DNA of 64,000 nt from Lethocerus indicus. Lineage: Eukaryota > Arthropoda > Insecta > Hemiptera > Belostomatidae. Positions 27,200 to 40,747 of the stretch are shown here, piece by piece. The notes beneath the pieces are model-generated. The model was given only the letters and a program-made list of their open reading frames with translations. It did not search any database and was not told where the DNA came from. The position numbers and the translations under genes were made by a program. The stretch covers positions 9,035,637 to 9,099,636 of the forward strand of contig JACDQD010000010.1 of assembly GCA_019843655.1 (NCBI GenBank), read 5' to 3'. Position 1 is the first letter of the stretch. Every line of letters begins with the position of its first letter.

Positions 27200-27720
27200 G
27201 CGTCTCTGAGTTTCTGAGCCGTGTCAGGCAAGCAGACCCGGAATATTCCGTCGTTCGCATTCCGGCTTTATTGTAAATAGCACATTTTTCATCGTATACG
27301 TTAGGTGATCTGAGCTAGGTCTCGGTTGGAGGTAAGATACAGCACTAAATCCCAACGGAATCGCGGATTCGCACTTTCGGGCGGAGTACGCCGCGGCATT
27401 AAGCTGCGACCCATTCGGGACCACGCTGACACAACGCTTCACTAAGCCGCCCTCGGATCCGTATGAAATACGAGCAGAGTAGCCCGCGAACAGACCGCTC
27501 ACGTCCGAAACAAAGGGTACGCAGATCTAGTTACAATACCCCGTGTACGGTTGTTGGTCATAGACTGGTTTCGCGTTTTCCCCGTCCAATCACCCGATTG
27601 GAGCGTGAGCCTGTTGTTCCCGGTAACGGGTACGGATCGGCGGGGCCTGTCGGACAACTCGGAGTGCACCTGCGGGCATAAGGAAGAATAGGATTGGACC
27701 TCCACCCTCCAACCAAAGCG
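27200..27720. other. CpG-rich island
   Basis: Evenly GC-rich block without long G runs. It has one minus frame of 92 codons (27224-27502), one of 68 codons, and an overlapping plus frame of 72 codons; none has recognised motifs or splice junctions. 27720-30140 holds smaller GC patches (28040-28200, 28830-29150, 29400-29760) and nothing else identified. Confidence 0.3.
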
Positions 27721-30700
27721 GAGAGAGTTTATAAATTATTTCAGATGAAAATTTTAATTTGCGAAATAAATTTTAATGAAAAACATTTCTGATTGCACAC
27801 TGTACAAAGAACTGGGTTCTATGGCAGATACGCGAATGCGGTCGGTCGAGAGGTAAATCAGACGTAAGGAATATGAGAAATCAAATGTTGGACTCAGAGC
27901 AAACAGGATCCCGCATTAGGATACGGACCGAATCAAAGAATGCAGGAGCCCTATCGATTGGCCGTCTATGGTACACTTCGTGAGTGGCGGAACGTTGAAT
28001 GGAAAGGGGAAAAAAATTGAATAAAACTCGTCGACGGCCGTGTGTCTGAAAGGGAGAAAAGAACCGGGAGAGGAGAGGTCGGGAGGGTGAAGGTAGATTG
28101 AACAAGAGAAGAAGGTAGTGAACTGGTCGCTCGAAGATTGAGTAAAGGGAGCTGTGACAGGGAGAACCACGTACTAGGGAAGCGACGCTTACCTTTCACC
28201 GCCCCGACGACTTACAATTATTGTACTTGCATACAATTTACAAATTATTGTATCGCTTTGTACAAAAACAGGATTTTATAATAATGGATGTTATACTGAC
28301 CCAGCAATCCCCCCAAAAAACATTGAAAACTGACCCATATTTATGCAATATAAAACAAACAATTCACGATGCTTTTATGTCCTTACCGGAGAATAACATT
28401 ATTCCACCACAGTGTTCTATTTCTAAATCTACCCTTGTCCCCATTTCATTGGGCAGCTTGCCACTTGTATTGACTGCGGTTTTAAATCCTGCACTTAAAT
28501 TAATTTTTATTCAGGAAACAGTTTTACGAAACGACTAACGAACTGCCGTTATCTGATTGGCGGTTCTGGACCCACTAATTTATATGATATGTGTACGTAT
28601 GAGTGTATGCGAACTTGAGTAAGCATAGAAATGACTAACAAGTATACCTGTTTATTAAAACTACAGTATTTTATGACTAGCCTTATTTTTACTTTTAACC
28701 TTATTTTTTATGAAAACTGATGATTACATTCGTCACGGCATTTATATCGGGGCGAAATGAGAATGTGGTTTCCAGCTAGCGGAGTATAACTTCCACTTCG
28801 TTCATAATATGATTGCTGTTATTTTCACACCCGAAACTTTGCTCTCGCTTGGGGCGAGACATGCCTGAAGTAGAGTTCAAAGTCCGGGCCTGGAGTACGC
28901 CAGTAAAACGTCGTAGGGAGGAGGGCCCTCTGCAAGGTCAGCGCCTGTACTCCCCTCCTGCGCTTGTCACGGGCTCTTACTCAATCTTGCGGCCATCAGT
29001 TCCCTTTCCCCCGTACCCCTTCCTCTCCTGTTCGATCTCGCACTCCACCACCTTCTACCCTCATTGTCACTGAAGAGTTGCATTCAGTCTTCGCACCGCT
29101 CTGCACCCACCCACACTCAGCTGCTCTGCCCAGCGCAGCTAAATCGATAACGGCACAGCTGATAGCGACACTTATATTTATTTAGAGCTTCATTCAAGCT
29201 TCATTGCTTCAATTCTTATATAGATGCATAATTACTTGTTACTGTCTAGCAGCATGAGGTATTCTCCGAGCATTTAAAATTTTTTGTTATAAACAACAGT
29301 AACGATGAGAAAATTCAGAATGTTTCTAGAAGGAAATAAAGAACACCATGTTTCCCTTTATATAGGAATAATTCTAAATAGTTCATATCGAAATTCATCG
29401 CGTCGAACGGGGTCAAATTCGTCCCACAGATTCGTTCAAAGGTTTGACATAAACCCGTGAGGCCATGGCCCCACGCACCATAATATCGGGCCTACCCCTG
29501 ATCCCTTCACCGAGGCCTCGCACCCCAAAAGCTATGTGTCAGACGCACCTTAAAATCGGTCCCTCTCTCGCTCCCCGTCAAAACTTCCCAGTTCAATTAC
29601 GCCAACCTTCGAAGGACGGCATATTCCATTATTAACTTCTCCTTATTTTCCATTTAAAGGGGCTGCGGGGAGGGTAGAAGCGTACTCTGCGTTTGCATTT
29701 AGAATGGAAAAATTTTTTTTTACCCGCACGGTAGAAAGAATTTCTCGACTCTCGGAGGGTGACTCGACAATTTAATTTTAATTATCTGATTTTAATAATC
29801 CGAATAAATATAAAATTTATAAAATATATTAAGGTGAATATAAAATGTGCTAACGTTTTCGTGTAATTAAATGAAACTAGATACTCAAAGCGGTTCGTAG
29901 AGAAAGGAGCTATTCCTCGTAATATTGTGAAGTACGCTTTCAAATCACTTAATTTAACTCGATTGAGTTTTCTACGTGATCCTAGGTACTGCTGCTAAGT
30001 TGTTGCCCAAAACATTAAATCTTACTAACTAAACATTTTTGCTTCTGAGTACTAAAGATACCACCTCTCCGTATACGCTGCTACTGTCCAATATATTTAA
30101 GGAATGCTACAGACAATAGTGAAACCCAGAAAACGTCCAAGACCGATGGTGCCGCGAGTGCCACTACCCGCAGACTCGGGACCACATTAAGTAAACTGAG
30201 CCAATCGGGAGAGGAATTGGGGAGCGTGTCGGGTGAAGGGAGTGTGAGAATGGGGGTAGGAACTCGGCGAATGCAATTGGTAGCGCGTGGGTACCGATAA
30301 TGGTGTTTAATTAACACATTTTCGGGGTAAATAGAAACGTCCGCCGGTCCAACCTTTGAAACCATTGATAGCCACTTCAACTGGTTAATGACGCTTCGGC
30401 CCGCTCTCGCTCTCTGTTCGGCCTCCCTCTGTTCAAAACCCGAACGACTGTACCCGATGAAAGGTCATGACCGCCAATGCACACAGGCCTAAAAATTGCA
30501 TAATTTACCTGTAGATTCAATAGAGCGCCGAATATAATATTCAGACGTGTACTTTTTCATATATAGTTATTAGTAAAATAACGAATATACTTATAATACT
30601 CCACAAACGTGTTAACCATCCCATCCATATATATTTCGTTAATATTACAGGTTCCAATAAATTAGTTTTTAATTCATTTTAATGTAATATTATGTGAGTA

Positions 30701-30781
30701 ACATATATGCTAAACACGTAATAACCGAGGTGCACGCGTACTGATTTATTTCGATTGCAAAATTCTAATATATATTTACGT

Positions 30782-30809
30782 TTTAATTTAATTGAATAAT
30801 TAAATTAAA
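30782..30809. repeat. Perfect 12-bp AT inverted repeat
   Basis: TTTAATTTAATT, loop GAAT, AATTAAATTAAA. All 12 pairs match. It is also a dense group of homeodomain-type TTAATT/AATTAA cores. Confidence 0.8.
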
Positions 30810-31679
30810 GTAAGCCGGGCTTTACACAACAAATGATCTACACGGAACAAAGGATCGTCCGTCGTCCAAATGTTTTTTAACGAAACTTTAATGCCTAATT
30901 CAGAAGACAGAATGCAGCTCGTCCATGACGAGGGAAACGTTATTCAATTATACGAGGAAAACAGGAATTAAAAAAAAAATTCCCGTCCCGGGCATTGCCG
31001 ATAACGGGAGCACCCCTGAAGGGCCCTCCTTTATCCCGTTGGGGGATTATAGGAAATTGAATCGTGCCGGGGGTTGGTCCCGGATTTGACGCCATGCCAA
31101 ATGTAAAGCCCGGGTCTGAGCCACGGGATGGGTGGGGCAGGGGCGGGGTTTTTTGGGTAGGAAGAGGATCCCGGAAAAAAGATGGTTGGAAACCCGGCAA
31201 GACTAATGATTCCGCCAAGGGAGATTCATGCCTGTTTCCCGTTCGGGTACATTTGTTCGATGGTAGTGGCTCCGCATCTGAGTGGCTCCTCGATAGAAAA
31301 CAATGTATACAGATAAGGGAAACGTATTTCCTTATTCCGATTCCTTACAATCGCCCTATATCTTGTAATACTAGAGGTTGAATTAAAAAAATTAATCGTG
31401 AATTTTCTCAAGTCAAAATAAATTCTTAAAAGGGCTACTGAGTTCAGAATACAGTATATATACCCTTGAGATGAATTCGGCCACTACATGTTCATCCCCA
31501 AAACTAGAAACGTGAAGTATGGTAATTCGCCACAGTGGAATAACTCTGTAAATAATAAAATATTTAAATTTCGAATGCGCAGGGACGAGCGCATTGAATC
31601 TCTATTATTGTGTATATGTGCAGTTGGTTACGTAAACTTAATACAGAAAGCGTGTAGAGTCTGAAAAATCCTCAACATT

Positions 31680-31990
31680 GTTGGCCCGACAGCGGGTAAT
31701 TGAGTGATACGCCCTTCAAGTTCGGCCATGGGCGGAATTATTCGTAAATTAATTAAATTCTCCAAATCGCCGGCAGGACGAGCGTTAATTGCGCCACGAA
31801 ATTGGCCGCCGAGCCCCGACCCCGACGAAGAAGCCCTCCTTTTGTTCTCCCATTAGAACCGTAAGCGTTCTCCTCCCATTGCAAGTTGGAACAATTAAAC
31901 GCCTAATTAAAAATTAAACGGTCTTAATTAAAAACCGTCTGGGAAGATTTTAAATTCGGATCCCGAAATGTAGGGCAACGATTTGGTTTG
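31680..31990. promoter_or_regulatory. Candidate enhancer: clustered homeodomain-type cores in a CpG-rich patch
   Basis: TAAATTAATTAAATT near 31744, then AATTAAACG, TAATTAAAA, ATTAAACGG and CTTAATTAAAA within 31890-31940, with a short inverted ACGGT / ACCGT pair around the last. The patch lies inside the proposed receptor intron. The enhancer role is inference from motif density only. GC patches at 30140-30440, 30990-31260 and 32160-32600 show no motif pattern I trust. Confidence 0.3.
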
Positions 31991-33889
31991 GGTCCCTTAA
32001 ACGGTGATACTTCTGAAATTGAACCGAATATTTCATTTAGTATATTGTGGGACCTCGGTAATTTTATTTTAAAACTGATACGTACCCTGGGGGAAACCTA
32101 TCAACCAATACAGTAACTAACATGGAAGGAACATAGTACCTGATTCACACTGAGTTCATGAGAAACCTAAGGGGGATGTTCAAAGGGGGATCCTTTAGGA
32201 GTCGTCTGTTTAAGTTCAGGTTGTTTAATACCGCTCCCAGGAGGTGAATATAAATCTGGAGCGGGGTCGAGGTTTGAGCGATTGCCCGGATGATTAACTA
32301 ATGGTTTTGGACCCGGCCCAAAGGAGGGATGAAGGGGAATCGCATTTGCATTCGTGTTGTGGTGGGTAAGCGGCATAAGCCGAGCATTTGACCCGTTCAA
32401 AACTACGAGGGAGGGTACAAGAAACAGAAGAGGCCGGCTCTCCGTCTAACGACTTCTGTCATTACGCCGCCAAGTCAACGGGCTTATTCCCGGATTGACC
32501 GTAATACAACGCAGAGACACAGTGAAGCCTGCGGTTACTTTCACTTATGCGATTGAACCAAAAGGAACCCGACGCTTGCGGTAGTGCTGTCTCGTACTAC
32601 ACCGGATGGAGTTAACAACTTACCATTTTACAGATATTGAATGAGTACTTGCAATAAAAAACAGTTTTCAGGTTGAGGTTTATGATTAAAGATTACTAAG
32701 ACATTAGGCAGTGCGTAATTAACTTACTAATAGATACGCTAATGAAGATGGGATATAAGTAGATGGGTAATGATTATGTTCGCAAGCCTATTACTCTTAA
32801 GAATTCACAATTTTCAGTAATTTAACTATAATAGCTGCTTATTATATTAAATAACCTAATTATTCACTAAAATCATTAAAAAATCTAGTAAAATATATCT
32901 TTGACAAAATTGTTTCCAGAGAAATAGGCCCAACCAGAGGCTTCCCCTGTCACCCCTAAAATGGGAACATTTTAAGGCCAAACGAAACCTAAGACCACTA
33001 CGATGGGCATATTTTAGTCCCAAAAGGCTGCTTTATCAACAATGTTTATTTAAAAATACATCAGGGAAGAGTCCTATAAAATTTCGCCCTTCCGGAAATA
33101 AATCCCATATGCCTTCGAGTAAACCGTTGGTATCTGCGGCCCGACTGTAGAACAATAAAGTTAATAAAATTCTAAACTCTATTAGCTCATTGTTTCATTG
33201 TCAACAATGGAGGTACGGCCCCGAGGAGAGAAACGCCTGCGAGTGTAAACTGAACAATGGGCTTTAAAACAATAAAACTTGAATAATGCAACTGAGAACA
33301 AAAGAATGATTTTGAGGCCATTGTAAGACGGAGTTTTTTTTTCTCCTTCGCGACTTGATATAATTTTCATTTACCGATAGAAAATTTATTATTAAGATGG
33401 TTTTGTTAGATTGTCACGCTGTTTTCTTAAATCGCATGAAAAATAATTATTTGAAAACAAATCATATGCACCCCTACTTCTGTTTAAGATGTAACGGCAA
33501 GATGTTTTTCAAATGGAATATTTAGGGAAACGAACGAACTTCTATTAACATTCCATTATATGAAGTGATTACTTTAGGTTCAATTATTAGTAACTTATTT
33601 TCTCTTGATCTTTTGGAACTACAACTCCTCACAGTTTAGGTGAAATGTAGTCCATTTATTCCGCACTAATTAAATGCACTTGAGGCCAAAAATAAATAAA
33701 ATTTGTAGTCACATTATTCAGATTAACCTTATTCATAATTCTTATAACTGAGGCAGTTCAAGAAAGTAGGAAGAATAAAGTATTTGATATAGAGAGGCAA
33801 AAATATATTTTTTTATATGAACAACAAACTGCCCAAAGTCAATAGCTCCCATATTTCAGCCTGTTCCAATTAACCGGAGTTGCATGTTA

Positions 33890-34130
33890 ATGGAAAGTAA
33901 ATGCCATTGTTCCGTGCCCATCACAACCGTAGGGGGAGGGTTCAAATCCGAACCCCCGTGCGCTCATCCTTTTGTTTCTGTTATAAGCGTACTTGCACCG
34001 GGGATCGACCCCTCCGCCCTGCGGATTTGAACGGCCGTACAAATACTTCCTGAAAACGCGCTGCACTTCCCGGAAAAGGAGTATGATCCCGACTGTTTCC
34101 GGCAACAGAATATTACCGTCATAATGCACC
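33890..34130. other. GC-rich patch with GGGTTC / GAACCC hairpin
   Basis: Contains GGGTTCAAATCCGAACCC (33938-33955), which looks like a tRNA T-arm at first sight but does not extend into a cloverleaf. Two minus frames of 80 codons have no motif. 32600-33890 and 34130-35290 are AT-rich with nothing seen. Confidence 0.35.
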
Positions 34131-35337
34131 TTCTAAAAGGCTGCATGTAATTGGGAACGAGTTTGTTCCTTAACGATACGTTTAGATTTAGGTTAGGGTC
34201 ATACAACTTGAGCCTGTTTTAATTTATTAGTAGACGTTATATTAATTTTTTTTTTAATTCCAGTTAAAATATTCTGATAAAGGATTGTTCATTATATATT
34301 TCATTTTAAAACAGAATTTTGTAAAACAATTAGCACATTATCGGTGCACAATTACTCAACGATTCTGCTTGTTCTGCCTGAACTAACCTTGATACTAAGC
34401 CCGCAATACACAGCAGTCTTGCCGGTCTTGGGCAAATATTTTACAAGGACTTAAAGAAAAAGTGAAATATAAGAATTAAATAATACACCTCAATTAGCTG
34501 TAGCAAATTACCATTAAAAAAGCAAATAACCCACAGTAATTATTCAAGTGATTAATAATTCATCAATCTCCGGGAAATAAATATTTGTCAAAGTTTCTGT
34601 TTCGTCCCGAAAACTGGGATTTATGCGACGATTGTTTGGACAGTTTAAACAGCACCTTCATTTATACCGGGAAGTTCGAAACGGGGCATTTCCTTTAACG
34701 TCTTCCTCTTTGCAGGGAACAATAAAGCAGATTCTTATCTGTGATGTATTCCACAACCAGCTGGGGCATTTTACCTAATGGCCTGCACGATTTATCCGAC
34801 TTTTGTCTTTTGTTAAATAACAATTAAACCTTAATCGGTTTAAAATCTTACGTATATTCTCAACTCTAAGAATTACTACCTCTCTCTTTATTTAGCTGAA
34901 TACATTAATTATTAATATAAATATTTTATGTTCACATCATGAGCCAATATACTCAAAAAAATATCATTATAATATCATTTACTCTTTTGAAATTACTACT
35001 ACAAAAACATAAATTTCGAACGTAAATTGTTTTTCTCCTTTTCCATCATTGTTTGCAGACGTCTATAGGGTATGAGAGTTACTCTTTGTTCACGAACATT
35101 ATTTGTATTATTATTATTATTTTCTAACTCTAAAATAATGTCTCTTAATAGACTTAAATCAATAAATAAAATATATTCCATAGCGCTATTAACATTAATT
35201 AAATATCGAATACTCAGCCACTGTATGGGACTTCGGTCACTGTTTTATACAGAATTATAACGTCCATTCCCAAGGTCCAGAACATTCTGACCACAAAGAG
35301 ATACTATCGAGCCGGCCGAAGGTGAATTATCCACGAC

Positions 35338-35350
35338 GGGGGGGGGGGGG
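35338..35350. repeat. Poly-G run (13)
   Basis: Thirteen consecutive G residues at the start of a GC-rich patch (35290-35520). Confidence 0.97.
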
Positions 35351-35941
35351 TTTAAGCCCCCATTCCGTACTCAATTTTAAGAGGGCGTTTCAGAATTTCT
35401 CTCGATTTCTTTGACGTTATTATTACCCACTGCAGGAGCAGGATCGATCGCATAATTATACGGGGCTAACCTCAGGAGACTTCCGGAGCTTACCTAACTG
35501 GGAACTCGGAGCGAATTATAAAGGTAAATTAGGATTTCGAAGTCAGTTCCGATTGGCTGAAAAGGAAAAGAACCGTCACAAATTCTTCGTGGCTTTTGCT
35601 GGTATAATTATTGGGCACATGGACACTACTGGGGAACAACAATTATACCAATAATATACTCCAGATATATGAGATAAATTAGAAATATACTAAACATTTA
35701 AACTATTTGTGAAGGAAAGATTTTATAAGACGTTCACACAATTATATCCTACCAACACTATGACGTTCAGATAAATTATTGTTAGACCTACTCTTGCTTG
35801 CGAGATCTCTATTTACTTAAGTCTCGCTACTCTGAAGTGGGAAGTATAGCATAGCGTCTTCTACCGTTTGGCTCAGTATGGGACCACCATTTAATTCCAC
35901 TAATGTATTTAAATTTTTAATAATCTTCCTTACTATAGTTA

Positions 35942-35948
<7 letters not shown>

Positions 35949-36003
<55 letters not shown>

Positions 36004-36007
36004 TATA
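35949..36007. repeat. (AT)n microsatellite
   Basis: About 23 AT units, a CAC interruption, then a few more. It directly abuts the GC-rich island that begins near 36010. Confidence 0.97.
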
Positions 36008-36009
36008 AG

Positions 36010-36700
36010 GAGGTTCATGGTTTCAACCATGTGGTGTGGTGTGTGGAGCCCGCGCTCTTTCTATCACCAGTCTTGTATAAAGGTGCCATTTCACCTAAAT
36101 ATTTTTCCCACTCTTCTATCTCCAATTTTTGTTATGGAAACCAAAACAGGGCCGAAGTTCGTACAATGGGGGGAACATTCGCATGGGGACTCGTTTATAT
36201 AAAGTTTCCGGACGGCGTTCATTGCGACCCCGTTCCCACCGTGAGCGGGGGGGGGTTATTCTTCGGCGTGTTTATTCAGCCCTCAGGTTCGCTCCCGTCC
36301 TCGAATTCCTGACTCGAAGAATATCCGGGGCGTAAAATTCCACGGGGGTAGGCGCAAAAGGAAGAAAGGGGAAAGGAGGGGGGCAGGGGGAGTGGATAAG
36401 GAAAATACGAGTAGAGCGGCCTTTAACGGTGCCCGGAAAGTGGGGGGCCCCCCGACCCACGGTCGCACCTCCCAAATGATTTCGATGGGACTTCTTAGTT
36501 GTTAGTTAGTTTCCGTCGCCGGAACCGATCGTATTTCGAAGCTGGGAATCCTCCGGCCCCGAGTCCAATATAGTCGGGGACCCAGGGTCGTTTCCACGGA
36601 GCGTTAAATCCGTTCTGGCTTCTGCACGGATCCACCGATGAACCCCCACGGTTCGGCCCGTAAACTTTTCGAACTAACGCCACTTTATTCGATAATATTA
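36010..36700. other. GC-rich island
   Basis: Nearly 700 bases of CpG- and GGG/CCC-rich DNA, with frames open on both strands and no credible exon. Smaller islands lie at 37090-37500 and 38470-38790. 36700-37090 and 37750-38470 show nothing. Confidence 0.35.
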
Positions 36701-39575
36701 TTCCAAGTTGAAAAATTATATTAAGGACCGACAGAATTATTATTATGTTTTTCATTTTCCAAGAATATTCCATTTTTCATCAATATTCACATCTTGAAAA
36801 TACAGTTTTTTTCTTGTTACATCTCTTTGTGCTGATTGAATTTTGTTTCATACTTTTTTCATTTTTATTCTTGATTTATTTTTCACCAATGTTATACGGC
36901 ATTCCGTTAGAATATTAGTGAGAAACCTACATGAAATCGTTACCTGTCAGAAACGATAGTGAAAAACCAAAACCTGTCTAGGTTAGTAGGAAATAAGCGA
37001 GAGGCAAAATTTTATAGAGACTTTTGAAGGCATATTCCACTGTTGCCAACAATGACACCCTGAATAGACACTAATGAAGGATACTTTTTCTTTCAATTAG
37101 TATGCAGAGGACCCTACAGGCGCTCCGACGCTAAACCCTCAACAGTCTTGAGTCGTGCAGGTTTGGCCGCGAACAGCGGCGTAAATCCCGCGGCACATAA
37201 TTCGAGAGAATAAAAAGCATCTCGGCACCCATTTGGGTGACACCCAATAAATATTCAGGTGCCGACTTTAAACTCCTCGTACAACCGTTTTTTTTTTTTT
37301 TTATCCCTTTACTGACGACCGGGATAAACTCTCAGGTGGGGAGGCGCCGCGACGACATTCGCGGGAGTGAATTTTTTATACTCTGAGCCATGCGTCATTG
37401 CTGTCACCCGTCCCGAACACGGCTGGCCGACGCCCTCTCTTCCCGGTCGTCTCGGTTTTACTTTTATTATTGTCCCACTTTTTTTTATAACCGGCAAACT
37501 GCACTAAGAGGAAAGGGCGGCAGGTTCATATAAAAAAAGAAGGCACGAGTAATTTAAACGCCCCGAATTGAGATCCGCGAAGGAATTTAAATTTCCCTCC
37601 GGAATCCCCTCGATAATGGAAATCCAATACAGTCCAGAAGAGCAGAATGGGATAGGTAAATCGAGTGGGTCAAAATTTGTTTCCTTCATTTATAGTCAAA
37701 GACAATTGGGGCTGGAAAGAATGTACTTAAATGTACGTCTCCCGTGGGAATAACTATCAATACAATATTACCGACATATATTTTTGACATTTTGAGAGGA
37801 AACAAGATAAGCCTCATTCGCTAATCACACGAGCAATCTCATTCATTCTTAGTAGTGCTATCCTACAAAGGGCGTAAACTAAGTAACCATCCTACTGGGT
37901 TCCACAGTGGAGCCGGTATCAACTATAGACATTACAAATAGTCTCGCATAATAATTTTAAAATGTACTGTGAACAATTTTAAAGAACTACTATAACGCGT
38001 TAACTGTGACCCCATTTTATCTCCATTTTACTGTATCGAATTTCACACTGCAGTCCGATTTAATTTTGAACGTCATTAAAACGACATCAAAACTCAATTT
38101 GTTATCCTGGCTGGAAATCTTAGGTTTTAAACTAATATATTTTTCAGTAATGATCCGGTTGAAATCCAAACAGTTTCGCCTTCACCTCGAGTATATTCTA
38201 CCCTCTTTCGCTCGATTCGAGTTCTGTAGTCGGTTCGATTTGTAGAACAATCAAGAACTCTTCTCCGTTCCGGGAATTGGGGGAGAACTTTCGGTTTTTT
38301 CTTCTTCTTTTTCTTATGGCTATATATAAGAAGTGTTGTTTGTTCAACTACACCGCAGAATGGGCAGTGTATAAACTATATTCCCTTCGCTAACAGTGGC
38401 TAGTATAATGCCGCGTAAGGGCATTTACGGCTCTTCGGAATATATTTTCAACACGATTCGGTGTTATCACGAGACCCAGTAAATGCAGACCCTTATCCAA
38501 ATAATCTATCGGGCCCACCGAAGTGAACCGGTTTGGCCTGGGTTTAAAACGTTTCTTAAGACGGTTATCGGGGGGGGCAGGAGCCCATTATATAAGTTTT
38601 TAACACGTGAGGGGAGCCCCCGCGTTACCCACCCACTAGAGGGAACAATGGAACGGAAACAACGGAACTTGAAAATTGCCCCACTTGCCGACTCATTCGC
38701 TAAGGGGGCCCCCGACACTTTTCCGTTCGCACATTGTCCGCGACCGCGTGGATATTTACTCTTGGCATCGTGGTACATTCGACAAGAATGACGACAGTGA
38801 AAATGATGCCCTTTCATCGTCTATGACATGGGATAAAGGTAAACATTTGAAGTAAAGTTCACTAGCATTGTGTACTCTTAATAAAATTGACCACATTTGA
38901 ATATTACCGTTTCCTATACCTTTTTACGGGTTGTCTTATAACGTGTGATCATGTTTCCAATCCTAGCAAACTATCCTATAACATTTTCGATCAGTCGGTA
39001 TGAGTTTACAGCTTCAGCGAGCTGTACCACGGCTCGAACCTGAACATTCCTGCACATTGTTGCAGGCGTTCGCAAAGAAAGGGGCGTTTATTGATTCCAT
39101 CCAATTAGCGATTCGATTACCCGACCAACGGACGACCGGACGGCAAACACAAGTACAATGCAGGCCGAAATGGGGGCGGGTCGAGGTTACCTAACTTCCT
39201 TTGTCCGCCGGTTACAAGCCCCCCAAAAATATCGTTCCATGACATATAGTCATTAAAACTGACGTGTCGATACACAACGCATAGCTAGGCGGTTGGAAGC
39301 CGGAGGAGGTATGTCGCCATAACGAAGTAACCATTTACCTTAATGAGCACCTTTTTGAACAGTAACTGAGCCCAAAACAAAACCAGGTCAGAGTAAATAA
39401 TTTTTATGCATTATATGTATAACTTAGTAAATAAACCTTACCAACGATTAGGATTTTTTTTTATTTCAATCTGAATTTTAAATATATTTTACTGGACTAC
39501 AACTAAATTCAACTTAATACGGTCCATTAAGTAGGCGTGACGCAGGAGGGCGATCATCCCAATCGGGAAAGAAAT

Positions 39576-39673
39576 AGAGAGGAGAGAGAGAGAGAGGGAG
39601 AGGGAGAGGGAGAGGGAGAGGGAGGAGAGGGAGAGGGAGAGGGAGAGGGAGAGGGAGAGGGAGAGGGAGAGGG

Positions 39674-39735
<62 letters not shown>
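39576..39735. repeat. 160-nt uninterrupted polypurine tract (GGGAGA)n / (GA)n
   Basis: Every base from 39576 to 39735 is A or G on the + strand. The left two thirds are GGGAGA units with one GGAGGA interruption; the right end is about 28 GA units. Overlapping frames translated from it (GEGEGE, REREREREREM or SLSLSLSL on minus) are artefacts. Such mirror-like tracts can form triplex (H-) DNA. Confidence 0.97.
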
Positions 39736-39743
<8 letters not shown>

Positions 39744-40747
39744 CCAAAAATCGAAAAGAGAAACAAGGAGGGGAATGCCCTAAATAACAGGTAGGCCGCA
39801 GCCGCTATATAGAAACCGAGTTATCTGGGTTGGAGGGGCCCTGAGGGGTGGGTAGTGGGTTGGACCAGTATCACTGCGTGTAAATATCATTTAGCTGCCG
39901 GACCCACGACTTGTTTATGCCCCACTCCATGCTACCGACAATCTGCACCACGCTACCGACCCCCCTCTTTTGACTATATTTCTCCTTTTGTTAAATGAAA
40001 AAAGGGGCCGGCCCGCGATTTTTCCCGGCTTTTCCCCGTTACATATAATTTAGAAACCGCGGGACTTTTTCCAACGTGATATAGGTTGGCATCCGTGATT
40101 CGGGCGAGCGGCCTTTCCAATCGGGGAATTATTGATCAAATACGCGGCTTGAAACGTTAGCAATATTTGACAAAAGTGTATATCCTGTGTACGCTTAAAA
40201 TAATCCTCAAAATTAAAGGTTTCGGTAATAACGAATACACAACATTAAACTGTCGACTAATACCTTCCTAAATATCACTAATTCTCATACGGCCAAATCA
40301 GCGAGTACGGAACCAAACTCGCAAAAATTATGTGTCAAACTCTACTGTTTCCTAGATTTTGGTCCCACAAAGCGAGTACAGGTTTGTCAAATTGTCCCCG
40401 AGGGTAACAAGACTATGCCAGTTTTGGTACCACCAGATCGCAGGCATATTCCACTCAACGGAACAACCCCGTCCGCCCCCTGAGAAATGTGGACACCTAA
40501 CCCGCGTTAGAGCTATATCGTAATTAAGTACAAGATCCGAACGGAAACTGTTCAGAGAAACACCGAGCATAATCACGGTAAACGCGAAACTACAGAGAGG
40601 ATATCGACAACGCGGTATAGGAACCAACTTGAAAACTATGCGGGTCGGTCGAAATAGGGGTCCGAGATATAAGCCGACACTTTCATTGCCACAGACCTTC
40701 CGGACCTCATCTAGGGCAAGAACCGGCAGACGAATAGGAGTAAACGG

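Noticed and set aside
28221..28538. 105-codon plus frame in fairly AT-rich DNA
   Set aside because: Somewhat unlikely by chance, but there is no domain, splice site or promoter and no codon bias distinguishable from its surroundings.
33931..33960. tRNA-like GGTTCAAATCC
   Set aside because: The neighbouring bases do not form the T-stem, and no anticodon arm or acceptor stem can be placed upstream or downstream.
35878..36312. 144-codon plus frame
   Set aside because: It includes a (YI)n run from the AT microsatellite and then GC island sequence. No conserved features.
39514..39794. Frames encoding (GE)n, (RE)n and (SL)n repeats
   Set aside because: Direct translation of the polypurine microsatellite.
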